DNA of 64,000 nt from Thereva unica. Its lineage: Eukaryota; Arthropoda; Insecta; Diptera; Therevidae. Positions 21,960 to 33,259 of this stretch are shown in pieces (the stretch's first letter is position 1; each line of letters begins with the position of its first letter). The position numbers were made by a program, and so were the translations under genes. The DNA lies in assembly GCA_949987705.1 (NCBI GenBank), contig OX465281.1:256280542-256344541 (forward strand), given 5' to 3'. The notes under the pieces were generated by a model. That model worked only from the letters and a program-made list of their open reading frames with translations, did no database searches and was not told the DNA's origin.

Positions 21960-22210
21960 GAAGGAAGACTGCACATTGTTGGAGTGAACCAGCTGGCTAG
22001 TCCAGTATTGCGGGAAAATATTACTAGGAGGACGCTTATTTTATTGTGAGAGTCGTCATGTTAATGGCCATTAAATGTTATCAGGATTGCAATATTCCTG
22101 CGGTGGCTCAGTGAATTCATAAAGTCGCAAAAGATGTCATTGCTTATGAATTTGATGGCGAGTTTTATTCAAGACGAGGCCGAATCTTGGATCTCGTAAG
22201 AAATCTCAGA
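21960..22210 (-). pseudogene. Family F1 reverse-transcriptase fragment
   Basis: Nucleotide-level resemblance to 3195-3330 is visible over about 130 bp (shared GTATTGCGGGA-AAAT-TT and CATTAT/TGTTAATGG blocks). This indicates the same C-terminal region of family F1 on the minus strand, heavily decayed. Confidence 0.45.
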
Positions 22211-22329
22211 AAGTTGATTTCCTGTTGTAGTGTTTGTGGCAGTGCGGGCTTGGTAAAAAACGCATCACTCATGATTTGATGGAGGACGAATATGGGAATT
22301 GACTAGACATTGATTCGAGTTGGCGAGAG

Positions 22330-23079
22330 GTGAGTTTACTTCAACATTTGTCTTGAGAAGTAAGGATGAGACTTTAAAGGTGTGCTTCCATGCAACTTTC
22401 CTCACGAAGGGGAAGTGAGGATGATGAGAGGTTCCACTCCACTTCTCCCCTCATCCACAAAGTTCGTGAGGAACGCTCTTGGCAGCGAAGCTTCTACACA
22501 GTCCCTATGATTTGGTGAAAATTTATGGTGCTTACGGAGATTTTCGCGTCTTTGCCAGAAACACAAGTGCTAATTGAGTAATGAACCATTTTACATTACG
22601 GCCATTGAAGTCATTCTTAGAACAATGATTTCACCGACGCTATTTTTATTTTTCATTTATACCAGCAAGATGTCTTTCTCACAGAAAGTAAGCTCAGCCG
22701 TCTGATTCTTTGCGCGACATCTACGTCGTGGAAACTCTTATTACGGAGTCCTCTATTTCCGAATCCGCCGACAGGAAAGCGAGTTGAAGTGAACGGCAGT
22801 TCTTTTGTCGAATTCAATACAGGAGTTGAGAGGACCACCTCTCTTACAAATCAACTCTTCTAATACGAATTACGGCAGATTCGAACCTGTCAATCGCATG
22901 TTCATTAACGTGAACAACAATATTAATGTGTTTAACGTGAGTATTGGTAAAGATGTCCTTAAAAGGAGTCTTTTTAATCTCACGTGATTGCTTACATTTT
23001 ATGTTGTTTGGTGGGTTACATGTTGGATGCCCTTACTTTTTATTTTAATTTATGTTCAATCTCTTTTTAGAGATAGGAT
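22330..23079. other. No gene recognised
   Basis: Unique-looking sequence with short open frames on both strands and no family resemblance. Confidence 0.35.
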
Positions 23080-23155
23080 TTGTGTTCTATTTACATGTTA
23101 CTAATATTTTATGTTTGCATGTCTCAGCTGAGCCACGGCAGTGGTAAATATTTCT

Positions 23156-23325
23156 CAGCCCTGCTGGGAAGTGTGCTTTCTGTGTTAGAAGGGAAACTCT
23201 ATATATGTATATATATATGTGTATATATATATATGTATGTATGTGTATGCATATATAGATTTTCATGCTTAGCTGAAAAGTGCGCCTTCTGTGCTAGAAG
23301 GGTTAACTCTTGAAAAAAAAAAAAA
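23156..23325. repeat. TA/TATG microsatellite between short direct repeats
   Basis: A (TA)n/(TATG)n tract of about 65 bp (about 23200-23262) lies between two copies of a 30-bp sequence, AAGTGTGCTTTCTGTGTTAG and AAGTGCGCCTTCTGTGCTAG, each followed by AAGGG. A run of 13 A ends the region, as at a retroposed 3' end. Confidence 0.6.
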
Positions 23326-23463
23326 ATACTCAAGTGCCACGAAAATATCATGGTTTGCGGAGTAAGGGCCAGAGTCTTCGTAATCGTTCACCTTTACAGA
23401 AAGGGTTAACAATTATTCAAAGGACTTTCCTCTCAAAAGAGTGCTTTTTGGTAAGTATTCGAT

Positions 23464-23560
23464 CTAGTATCCATACGTAAGTACTTGTAAGACCACCGTC
23501 TTATACAACAGTTTGGATGGCATGGTTAGATAGGTTTGAGTTACCTTGACAAATGGAAGT
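23464..23560 (-). pseudogene. Non-LTR reverse transcriptase scrap
   Basis: The minus strand reads MPSKLLYKTVVLQVLTYGY, matching the 'LLYKTVVRPVLTYG' thumb motif of non-LTR elements. Only about 30 residues are recognisable. Confidence 0.45.
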
Positions 23561-23825
23561 TTATTAGCTTCTGGCAACTGTGTATATATTAATCGTTCTA
23601 AGTAATGGGTGGGAAAAGGCAGGAGCTGTGAGTATTGAAGACCACACAGCATCTGTTAACAGGTTTGTTCTTTAGCGTACTCGTACTTAGCGATTACGAT
23701 TTTTGCAGTTTTGATAAAAATTCTCACAATATTGTAATAGAGAATAAGGGTCCTGTACATTGAAATTCAACAGGATTTAAAGGCATATAGGACAGTAAAA
23801 GATTGTATAGAGACTAGTGTTGGGT

Positions 23826-24012
23826 AGGACACGATTGTAAAATGAGTTTGTAAGAGGTGCCTCTTTTGTCTTTTGAGCCAGTACAATGTGAAACTTCAAA
23901 TGAGGCGAGGTGTAATGCCAAAATATCAAAAGCAAGCAAATTAAAAAAAATTCCAATGAGGAGCATTTTTTACAAGTTTAATTCTAATATGCATTAAACT
24001 GCCTTATAGTAA
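23826..24012 (+). repeat. Dispersed repeat R, copy 1
   Basis: About 185 bp similar to 59126-59308 in the same orientation. Both share ACACGATTRTAAAATGAGTT, GAGGCG/AAGCGAGG, AAGCAAATTAAA and a terminal TAGTAAGTAAG. Class unknown. Confidence 0.55.
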
Positions 24013-24167
24013 GTAAGTGTAGGGACATCGTCTCACTACTCTCATATTACCAAATTGTTGTTGCTTTATCCTCGAACCTATATACGGATTATTTTTGACG
24101 GACAACGTCTATTAAAACGATGAACGCCGGCTGCATGCACGAAAAAGGATGACTCATTGTCCCGTTA

Positions 24168-24233
24168 CGCTCGAGCCGATCGTGCGAGCGAGAGCGCCGC
24201 ACGAGCGAGTGAAAGGCACGATCGGCTTGAGCG
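24168..24233. repeat. GC-rich hairpin in the leader
   Basis: CGCTCGAGCCGATCGTGC (24168-24185) and GCACGATCGGCTTGAGCG (24216-24233) are reverse complements with one mismatch, around a 30-base loop rich in GAGCG. It lies in a short GC-rich island within AT-rich surroundings, in the putative promoter or leader of the transposon-type gene. Confidence 0.6.
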
Positions 24234-24624
24234 TTCGGCTTGCGCCGGCATCTATCTCTCTTCCACTCGATTGGCCTATGCGTCCGAAAGAGAAGAAAGA
24301 CAGCGGCAGCACACAACTTACACGTGAACTGTTTCGTCGACTGTTTTTACAAAGTGAAGTGAAAAGTTAATGTGGTTTTCATTGTTTATTACAACAACAA
24401 TTGCGGCAATAAAGGTAAATTATTCTAGCATTTTTAAAATCTGATTACTAGTTTACTTTCAAGTATTTATTCTTTTTTATAATTAACAAAAAGTAGCATC
24501 GGTCGGCGAGTGCAGTAATAATAGGTTATGTTACAATTGACTAAAAAATTATGATGTTTCATATAATTGATAATAGATTAAATGTTTGATAATAAAAAGT
24601 AGATAAAGATAAAGAATCACCACC

Positions 24625-26165
24625 CGGGCCCCATCCAAGGCGGAAATAGTAACCGCAATTCATACGATGGCCAATGGTAAAGCAGCTGGGAAAGATGGCA
24701 TCCCGCCAGAATTGTTGAAAGCCGACTCAAGCCTCATAGCAGATGCGCTTCAGCCAATCCTAGAAATAGCATGGAACACCTGTACCTTTCCGGAGGATTG
24801 GACGGAAGGTATCATAGTCAAAATACCAAAAAAGGGGGACCTAACAATATGCGACAACTGGAGAGGCATCTGCTTACTATCTACTGTGGGCAAAATTTTG
24901 TCCCATATATTACTATCTAGGATAAGTGAGGCAGTAGACCGAACGCTTAGGACGCAGCAGGCCGGATTCAGGAAGGGCCGCTCATGTATTGATCATATCA
25001 ACACCTTACGAATAATAGTGGAGCAGTCTACTGAATTCCGATCCCCCCTTTACCTTGCTTTCGTAGATTATGAGAAAGCGTTCGACTCGGTCAATAGGAG
25101 CTTTATATGGCAGGCACTACGGCGACGTGGACTGCCTGATAAAATAATAGGATTGATAAAAGCCCTATATAACAATTCCAAATGCAGAGTTCTCCATAAT
25201 GGAAAATTACCCTACAGCTTCGAGGTGAGCTCAGGAGTACGACAAGGATGCCTACTCTCGCCTTTACTATTTCTTATAGTAATAAATGACATCCTTGTCG
25301 GCGCTCTAGATAGTAGAACAGGCGGCATACAATGGGGTTTGTTAGACCGCCTTAAGGATCTCGACTACGCAGATGATATCTGTTTGCTGGCCCACAGACA
25401 CCAGGACCTCAAAAACATGATTAACAAGTTGGCAACAGAAAGTAGTCCAGCAGGCTTAAGGCTAAATCCAACTAAAACTAAAGAAATGCGGATAAATGCA
25501 AACACCATTGAACGGACTGCGCTGAATAACCGTGACATGGAACTGGTCGATAAATTCTGCTACCTCGGCGGTATTATCACCGAAAATGGCGGTGCAGAAG
25601 AAGATGTCAGTTCCAGAATAAATAAAGCACGAGGCGCATATGCATGCCTGTTCCGCATATGGAGATCAACGCAGATCTCAACTAACACCAAATTGCGGCT
25701 GTTCAACTCCAACGTGAAGGCAGTACTTTTGTACGGTTGCGAAACATGGAAAGTCACCCAATTCATCACAGGGCGCCAACAAGTCTTCATGCCAGGCAGA
25801 TACCTTCGTCGTATTCTAAAAATCCGCTGGCAAGATAGAATTTCAAACGAAGAACTATGGCGCCGTGCCGGCCAAGAAAGGATAGACGACCAAATCAGGC
25901 GAAGGAAATGGAATTGGGTTGGCCACACCTTGCGACGCGAAAACGAAAATCTAGCCAAACAGGCCCTTGGCTGGAATCCGCAAGGATCCCGTCGAGTCGG
26001 AAGACCTAGAACAACGTGGAGGAGAACCCTACTAGCAGAAGCCGCAACAACTGGGAGATCGTGGTCGTAGCTTAGAGCTGTCGCGCAAAACAGAGTCCGC
26101 TGGAGGGCAACTGTTTCCGCCTTATGTCCCATGAGGGAGTAAAGGAGCGCAATGATGATGATTAT
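24625..26165 (+). pseudogene. RTE-like non-LTR reverse transcriptase, 5'-truncated
   Basis: This is the longest open retroelement frame in the window: 467 codons from 24667 to a TAG at 26068, open upstream to about 24625. Motifs in order are NGKAAGKDGIPPELLK, DNWRGICLLSTVGKILS, AGFRKGRSCIDHI, FVDYEKAFDSVNR (catalytic Asp), SGVRQGCLLSPLLF, LDYADDICLL (catalytic YADD), GLRLNPTKTKEM, KFCYLGGIITENGG, and C-terminal WNWVGHTLRRE and GRPRTTWRR. All catalytic residues are present. The TAG replaces the Glu of WSELR seen in the copy at 48822-49192, and after it the frame runs on to a natural TAA at 26140. The 3' end is a GATGATGATT-type tail. The lineage pairs with the APE endonuclease seen at 12 kb. 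RTE assignment is by resemblance only. Confidence 0.85.
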
Positions 26166-26699
26166 CTTTATTACAATTATTTTTTAAATATTTATGTTAA
26201 ATTTTAGCAATAAATTATAAACATTTTCTTTGCAGAACCACCTACAATTACCAAATGGCTGATCAACCTGACGAGCCTATGGATCTCACGGATCTGCCAC
26301 TACCTTCGAGGAGTAATGCACCGATTGAGACGCAAAATGCTGTCGCATCAACTCTGTCTGCAACGCCATTCGCTGAGCCGCCAACAATCGCTGCTCCAAA
26401 ATCAAACGCACAGAGACAACGTGAGTACAGACAGCGCATTGCAGCATCAAGAACTCCTGCATAGTCGATAGCTGCGAAGAAATCAGATACCGAAAGAAAA
26501 CGCGTCCAGAGGCTACGCAAAGCTGCTAACTCGGCTCTTGCCAGTGGTTCATTAGAATCGACTACTGCATCCTCTTCTCGTTCAGCGGGAAGGCCAAACA
26601 ATGTCCAAATTGTAATACAAAATAATGATAATTTAATATAAATGATTCAATTTTATTCATAAAAGTATGCAATCATTTCATCAATGTTTTCTCATGACG

Positions 26700-28175
26700 T
26701 TGTCACGTTAAACTATCGTCCGTAAACCCTCTTTGCAGACAACCAATTTTTTTACTACACCATATTAGTACGTACGGGTTAGCTTAATAAAAAATTAGAG
26801 TTTCCCCTGATTAAGAAAAATAAATGAAAAAATATTGAGCCTAAAAGTATGCAAAATTAAATATGAATAAAAGCACATCTAAAAAATCGGCTCCTATAAG
26901 TGGGCATCCTTCCGATAAAAGAAGAAGGTAACCGGTCCACAGAGACTATACGTCGCTAATAGATAAAAATAAATCTACTAACAAAAATATTAGGCTATCT
27001 CCTCCCCTTTATATCATTTAAATACCACCAACATCCCCTTTCTCATTACAAATGCTTAAAGTAGAATTTATGAAAGTTAATTTAAAATCAAAATTCATTA
27101 TTCCCTAATACTCAATCAAAAAATAATACAAAGGACTACTTTATTCACCCTGAAGCAATTTATCTTTCTTAAAATTCCTGACATTCTGTCATCCCTGTTA
27201 CTTTTTCTATTTCCATTCCGCAACCTTTGTCTCTACGTTGGTTTTCTTGTGTTTTTCGGGAGAATATTCCGGCATTAGCATGAAATGCCTCAACTTCCGA
27301 GTTGCCACTTGTGACAGATATTCGTGTCGAGCCCCATCGCCCCACCCTGCCCCCCAGCAACACCACTACACCCTCATCCATTCGAACATCCCTATATAGG
27401 CTTCTTCCCCACAAAGCATTTAATCTGACGATATAAATATTTCATGCGAGGAGGAAGGCGACTCCTGCGGGACTTTGCAAATGGAATGGAAGGCATTTTC
27501 GGGGGGGAAATATTCTACGTAAAGAGCCACTGTAACAATTACCGAAGGCCATGGACTCTTTTGTGAGTTTTATGCTTGTATTATGAAGGTGGAAACAAAT
27601 TTAAGGACAAAAAGGAAAACACCAAAAACATCGTAATGGTGGTGTTTCTACACATTCTTGCTGCAATGCCTGAGCCCCAAATTATACCTGCCGCAATTGT
27701 ATATGGCAAGGACGGCATGGAGATCCCATTACGACCCCATGGGAGTTGTGTTTTTTTTTGGGGGAAATTGGTTTCTTTGTAATGAAAGTAGAGGGGAGGA
27801 GATATTTTTATTATCATGTCAAAATCTTTTCATTAGCTGAAATATAGTCTTTATGGTAGACGTGAATATGTGATTGAGGTAACCAATCCAAATTATTTTG
27901 GGTTTAAGTATAATGGATTATTATTGGTTTGGACATTGATTGCGCCTCAGCAAAGTTTTTCAAATTGTTAAAACGATAATACAGTTTTATTAATATTAAT
28001 AATATATTACAAAATAAGTCCTGATCTGGATTGAGAGTCCTGGCTGTCTAGTCGAATCACGACTTTCTGTACAGCGGCCTAAACTCAGCTCAGTATTTCC
28101 ACTCTAGGCCTCTGTGCTGTAGGTCCTAGTTCACCTGCAACGCCATTTTCTTCAGTTCAAACGACTTGTCGTGTC
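26700..28175. other. No gene recognised
   Basis: The GACGTTGTCACGTT motif starts this tract (26696-26712). Beyond it are AT-rich segments, G-runs and C-runs without coding evidence. Several short overlapping frames around 27576-27840 look fortuitous. Confidence 0.4.
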
Positions 28176-28179
28176 GTGA

Positions 28180-28415
28180 TGACTCGACTTTCAGCACAGG
28201 GTCCACTGGATAACGTCAAATCCAAACCCCACTCAATCTCTGCAGGTGTGCCCCAGGGATCAATTTTATCACCTGAGCTATTTCTTATCTTAATATTAAT
28301 TTCCTCCAACCCACTTCAAACCTAAGCTGATGACGGTACTCTGTGCTACTCATACGACTTCCTTCGATAATACAAGACAAGCACGTGCCAGATCCTACCT
28401 TGGCATGGACTAATG
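28180..28415 (+). pseudogene. Family F1 reverse transcriptase fragment
   Basis: Frames give SKPHSISAGVPQGSILSPE, LFLI, SSNPL and ADDGTLCYSY, the same B and C motifs as at 18090-18220. The fragment stops at the SINE head at 28423. Confidence 0.65.
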
Positions 28416-28422
28416 ATAAACT

Positions 28423-28566
28423 GGGGGCTTCAGTAGTCTAGGGAGGAAGGCGTCTGACTATCACTCCAGAGGTCCCGGGTTCGAATCCCTGCAGCAACAT
28501 GTTCCTTTGGCTTTCCCCACCTGCATAGCTTTCCTTCTTTCTTCTTCCCTCTTTACTCTGCGGGCT
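28423..28566 (+). mobile_element. tRNA-derived SINE, truncated plus-strand copy
   Basis: The 75-bp head has an A-box-like TAGTCTAGGGAGGAAGGCG and a B-box GGTTCGAATCCC. It is followed by the CTTTCCTTCTTTC body block also present in the minus-strand copy at 28997-29469. Similarity stops near 28566. Predicted RNA polymerase III internal promoter, inferred from the boxes. Confidence 0.7.
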
Positions 28567-30655
28567 ATGTGGTTGTTTGTGTCGAGGGTATTAGTTCTTG
28601 TCTCAGCTGCCTGCAATGTTGAGATGGTGGAGGGAGCAACCTCCTGGCTAGAAGCTTCTCCAACCACAAGCCCAGAGTATGAAGTGGTCACCTTTCCCAC
28701 ATTTGAACTTACTTCTTCCATTCCCAGAGCAGGCTCCGGTGAGGCTTCAGATGGTAACCTCGGGGTTTCTGCTTTCTTGTTGATCGAAGCGAAAATGGTC
28801 GCGGTTGCTCGCAAAAGGCTGGCGGACGCTGAGTTTGGCTAAGGGGAGTTTTACTCATAGGCTTTTCTGCTGCCCAAATCCTAAGCTCTGCTCAACTAAA
28901 CTTGTAGCCAATTCGACCACCCATCCGCCTCAGCTCGTCAATAGACCTTTGGCCCGAAGAGAACGTCAATTCTGTGAATGATGGACGGTCCACTATTTTT
29001 TTTTTTTATGTGGAAGACTAGAGTCACAGGAGACGCCCTTTATACTGTGTCGACAATCTATTTTCTTCATATAGAGTGCAATGTCGAACTGTCGAACAGC
29101 AGCTCTAGTCGGGGAAGAAAGGAACTGTCACAACCTACCCGCGATATTTTTGGTCCACCTACTTCCAACCATTACTGTCGCGACTTTGACATCGGGGTAT
29201 CGAGAAACAACTCGCTGGAGTGTTATGCCTCCTGAAACGAGTTGAATCTCATCAACCAACCGATGACATGCGCTTTTTGGTGGAGCGGGGAAGGGCTAAG
29301 GAAGGCTATGACAGGAGGGATCAGGAATGTAAAGAGGAAGATGAAAGAAGGAAAGTTATGTGGGTGGGAAAGTGGAAAAGGCGAAGGACCGTGGGGCTGG
29401 CCGGGATTCGAACCCGGGACCTCTGGAATAGTAGCCAGGCGCCTTACTCCCTAGGCTACGGAGGCCCCCAACTATATGGAGTACTTGTCACTCCTGCACC
29501 CTGCATGTTTTGGACCCCTATCCACTTCAATATCACGTTAGTGGGGTCTTCAGCTGCAGCCGGAAAGTACCCGACCACATCATGGCTGCTCTACTAGCTC
29601 GTTCCCAGGGCTTAAAGCGAACCATTACACCTCTCGCCTATGTGGCTGTGGCCGAGTCAGCGTAGGTGATGGCTAGCCCTCCCGGATGCGCAGCTATTCC
29701 TAGGAACCTTAGCTGTTCTAAGCCCTGCCCCAACTCGGCTATCGCTTGCAGAAGAATCCATTGCAAGGTAATTAATTTTTTCGTGATCAGTGAAGCTTCC
29801 GGATAATCAGTCGCGAGTACACCCATTCTGACACTCTCTGCCATTTGGCAGGAGGTCGGTTTTGGACTTGTTTTAGTCTTTATTATGGGTGCGTCGGACT
29901 TCTTTAGTGAAGGCATTTCAGCCGGCTTTTCAAACCGTATGATTGAAGACTTCGACGTTTTCTTTGGGTTATTGTGACCTCGAGAGGATCCACAGGATCT
30001 AACCCTCTTATTATTAGAAAGAGCAGTATCGCTTTCTTCCTTGGAGACCACACAAAGCCTAGTGGCATTGTCATGGGAGTAGGCAGCTTCCAAAAATCGC
30101 CTTAAACATTTTCAGGCTGCACCACCCTGTTTTCTTGTAGCGGTCGTTTTTTTGGATCGCCCTTCCGATGAAGCAGAAGGTGTCCGCGCTTCCGCAAGCG
30201 AGTCTCTAAGGAGGTCTTCTTCCAATAAAGGAGTGATATCAGCGTGCTCCACGGCGGTTTGCGAGACTAGACTGCCCTAATTGAAGAGATATCCCGAAAA
30301 TTTACCTTCGCTGGGCCCATAATCGGCATCCTGCTGCTTGGGTTTAGAAATGTCCAACCGGCCTTGTAGGTCGACTTGGTGGAAGGCTATGCAAGCCCCA
30401 GAAGTAGTTGTAGCGCTGAGAGGTACTCTATCCTCATTAGTTTTTCAAGGTGATCCAACCAGTTGTGCGAGAAAGGACGGTCGCCCATGGCAGATCTAAC
30501 CCAAGGTCGCCTGGTATCCGCAGTCCATCGTTAGTAGTACATTCTTACTGGACCATCCGTCCCTTCAGCACGATTGTTTACGCCTTGGTATTCCGTGTAT
30601 CTATCTTACTCACGGCGCCTTCATGGGCCACACAAGCCTCACCACCATGACAAGG
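28567..30655 (-). pseudogene. R1/LOA-like element ORF1 with DUF4780, interrupted by a SINE
   Basis: On the minus strand an ORF1 can be followed from a leader near 30655 (GGTGAGGCTTGTGTGGCCC) through ITPLLEEDLLRDSLAEARTP, PSASSEGRSKKTTATRK and a 151-codon open stretch at 30093-29638. That stretch ends in RMGVLATDYPEASL...AIAELGQGLEQLRFLG...LAITYADSATA, the DUF4780 pattern. After a frameshift, VVGYFPAAAEDPTNVILKWI reaches 29476, where the SINE interrupts. Reading resumes below 28996 and ends with RATATIFASINKKAETPR. The homologous order is found on the plus strand at 46800-47740. ORF1 proteins of this kind bind element RNA. Frameshifts and stops show the copy is dead. Confidence 0.7.
28997..29469 (-). 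mobile_element. tRNA-derived SINE, full-length minus-strand copy
   Basis: About 473 bp. The head at 29469-29393 (minus) has the A-box-like TAGCCTAGGGAGTAAGGCG and B-box GGTTCGAATCCC. The body follows, and the 3' end is CCACAT plus 12 A. ACTAT flanks both sides (28992-28996 and 29471-29475) as a possible short target duplication. It sits inside the DUF4780 ORF1 copy. A body shared with 14316-14655 and a tail shared with 42230-42297 define a family. Confidence 0.8.
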
Positions 30656-30659
30656 TGTA

Positions 30660-33180
30660 GATACACCGAAGAAGACCAGCCTATATACCAGTTGAAAATA
30701 ATACGTATTTTTTATGTGGTAATATCATGCTTAGGAATCGCCCTTTGTAGTACTAGTAATTGTAATTGAAGATAAAATTTACGTGCAAACAAGGTGACAG
30801 CGATCTCTCAACTGAATGCATCAAAAATCCGATAGGCGGCGCTGGTGGAAGAGACATTCAATGGCGCGAGACGTTCAATGACATTCCGAAACTTGTGCTG
30901 TGATTGTTATGCACATAGAGATGAAGAACAACTGATTTTCCATTGTTTGCTAAAAACCCAAATTCTGCTAACTTTCGCACACTGACAAAATTAATTAACT
31001 CAAACAAAATTAAAAATTGCCAAAAACTCACTAACAACACTTCACACAGCGATAGACAATTTATAAAGATGTGTGTCCCCCTCTATTGGCTGGGCCCCTC
31101 ACTGCTATTCATTATCGATTTGACATCCCACCGAATGTAAAAACACTTAAAAAGGATCCTCCAACTCCGACCTTAAATGCAGTCAGTTCCAACGACGGTC
31201 ATTGAACAGGACGAAGCATAAAAGCTTCCATGAACTTAACAAGGAGCGGATGCGTCCAAATGTCTGCTGCAAGTCCTTCCCTTAAAAGCCGAATGGGAGA
31301 AAAGGGAACACAATTTTACATCCACCGTGAGCAAAGGATATAATTTTTACTTTCATCCCCAACCACTTGAAGAAAAGGACGAAGATTAATTAACGAAAGT
31401 GCGGCGAAGTACACATGAAATAATTAACACATAAAATGCCGCAGGGAAATTACGGATTTGCGGAACCGAGTAAATGGAAATTGCTTTAAATCGTTCAACT
31501 TTCGGCTTCAGCCGGGTTTTTGCTAGTCCCCCGCTTGATTGTTAGATGGCGTGCTTTCGTGCACGAATATTGAGAGCCGCAGCCGCCTGAATGGGTGGCA
31601 ACCGGCTGGGAGAATGCTTCCTAAAAAAGGAATTTCGTAATTATCACGACATTAAAGCATTTTTGTTGCCGGGATTATGTAAGGATCGGATGCGGGGGGG
31701 GGCAGGTTTTGATGAAAGTTTAAAGCAGATTAAGGACGAAATAAATATGAACTGAAATTTAAGTGAAAAAGTTATTTTTTAATGATATTAAAATAGTTAA
31801 TGGTTTTACAGCCGTAACGAACCAATTTCTTCTTATAAGTCCTTAAAGTGATTCAACATTCCGCGGAATACGAACACACAACCACAAAAATCACAAATTT
31901 ATGCAAAAATTTAGTCAGACCGATGCATAATTGAAAAGGAAAACTTCATTCCTCGAAGACAAGATTCGCTTTCCGTTTTAACTCTGCTCTTTGCCTACAT
32001 AACGTTAGCAATAAGCAAACGCCATCTTCAGGCTTCTCGCAGCATTATCATTACGACGCTGGCTGTCTAACTAAAGCCGAAGTATTTGCGCCTTTAAAGA
32101 ATCATGAGCCCACAAAAGCCGCAGGAGCTGCGAACAGGATATTAGATATTCTAAAGACACACCCTCGCCCAAAAGTAATGATTAATGAAAGATTTTGCAT
32201 GCCAGAGTCTTTCCTTAATATATTGGTTAGGGAGTTAGGGGGTGGGGGTGTAACATGGAAAAAGGGGTGCGAATAGCATACGATTATTATCGGGGAAAGT
32301 GTCTGCCACGGTGACGATTGAAACGAAGTTCCTCAAGGGTGTAATTTTTAATGTAATCAGAGAAGATATTTTTCAATAAAACAGATGGCTCTGCAGGCAT
32401 ATCGAGTGTAAATATGACACCACTGGGATTTTTGTTAGTTTTTGTGGATTAAGCGCTACTTTCTGCCTGTAATGAAAGGGACTCTTTAAGGTCATGTTAC
32501 CAATATCTTTTGTATGATTCATGTCAGTTTCAGAGTGCGAACTTAAGCCAAAAACCCATATAGGTCCCCGTATAGGAAAGGACGTAGATATTCTTTTCCC
32601 AGCTTAATAGGTTTGCAGCTTTAATTAAGGTATACACTTTTTAAATGTTCAAAGAAACGTTATTTTACAAATACGCTTCTTAAAATTCACTAATTAACAA
32701 CGCTTTTATCATTTAGAACATTTTGATCGCTTTTACTAATTTGAACTAACTCCAAACTATCGCTGCGCCTTTATTAGTAGCTCAAAGTTACTTTCTTCTC
32801 AAATTTCTACATCATTCCCGAACATTCGGTCCACACTATACTTTTCCCGAACACGCATTCCACACTATTCTGGGAAGTTCGACAGCTTTTCCAAATCTTA
32901 AACAGTAGTTCATATCACGTTCAAATTATTAGTAATAGATGGCGGTATATTACTGCTCAGGGTGCATGCAGCTGTAAAAGCTCTTTCCCATCATGGCTTT
33001 AATGGGCACCCAGTGGGAAAAATTGGGAGCCCTGTTAAATATGCTCCTGAAGAAGCATTATTGTAGTTTTCATAAATGTAATAAACGTGCGATTATCTTC
33101 GTGACCATAAAGGGTGACATTAGCATCTCAATGGATTTTTAAAAAAAGCTTTTTCAAATGAACCCTTACTTTTATTTCTT
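30660..33180. other. No gene recognised
   Basis: About 2.5 kb of moderately AT-rich, unique-looking DNA. There is a G-run near 31696-31704 and no inverted-repeat boundaries or coding motifs that I can support. It may be intronic. Confidence 0.45.
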
Positions 33181-33186
33181 TAACAG

Positions 33187-33259
33187 CCTGGCGTGTCGCA
33201 ACTGCTGTCCCACCGATCTCGTTTCTGAGCCGATGTCACCCAGTTTGGCACCCCTAAAG
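33187..33259 (+). CDS. Candidate internal exon of an unknown gene
   Basis: A good polypyrimidine tract and acceptor (TTATTTCTTTAACAG) precede 73 bp that end at a donor CTAAAG|GTACAA. With one base carried from the previous exon it reads LACRNCCPTDLVSEPMSPSL and then APLK, without stops. Base composition is richer in GC than the flanks. No neighbouring exon was found, so this is only a candidate. Confidence 0.35.

Larger units (their letters stand above)
24090..26641 (+). pseudogene. Spliced transposon-type gene of unknown function, intron filled by a retroelement
   Basis: A GC-rich leader (24090-24414) ends at a donor AATAAAG|GTAAAT. The acceptor TTCTTTGCAG ends at 26235, and an ATG at 26255 opens a frame starting MADQPDEPMDLTDLPLPS. 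A basic motif KSNAQRQREYRQRIAASR follows. A TAG at 26462-26464 breaks the frame, after which the same frame stays open (SDTERKRVQRLRKAANSAL) to about 26641. The repeated 'AxRQRxYRQR' style is seen at the N-termini of proteins of some insect transposons, possibly Helitrons, but no Rep or helicase domain follows here. GACGTTGTCACGTT motifs flank the unit (24100 inverted, 26696 direct). The 1.8-kb intron contains the RTE-like copy at 24625-26165. Confidence 0.45.

Noticed and set aside
25560..26132. 190-codon minus-strand frame opposite the reverse transcriptase
   Set aside because: It is antisense to a frame with a full set of ordered catalytic motifs and has no motif of its own.
29393..29469. 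Functional tRNA gene on the minus strand
   Set aside because: A and B boxes are present, but the acceptor stem pairs only partly, the unit continues into a body with an A-tail, and a second copy has the same structure, so it is a SINE head.
29638..30093. 151-codon frame as a host gene
   Set aside because: It carries the DUF4780-like pattern of retroelement ORF1 and continues through frameshifts into further ORF1 sequence on both sides.
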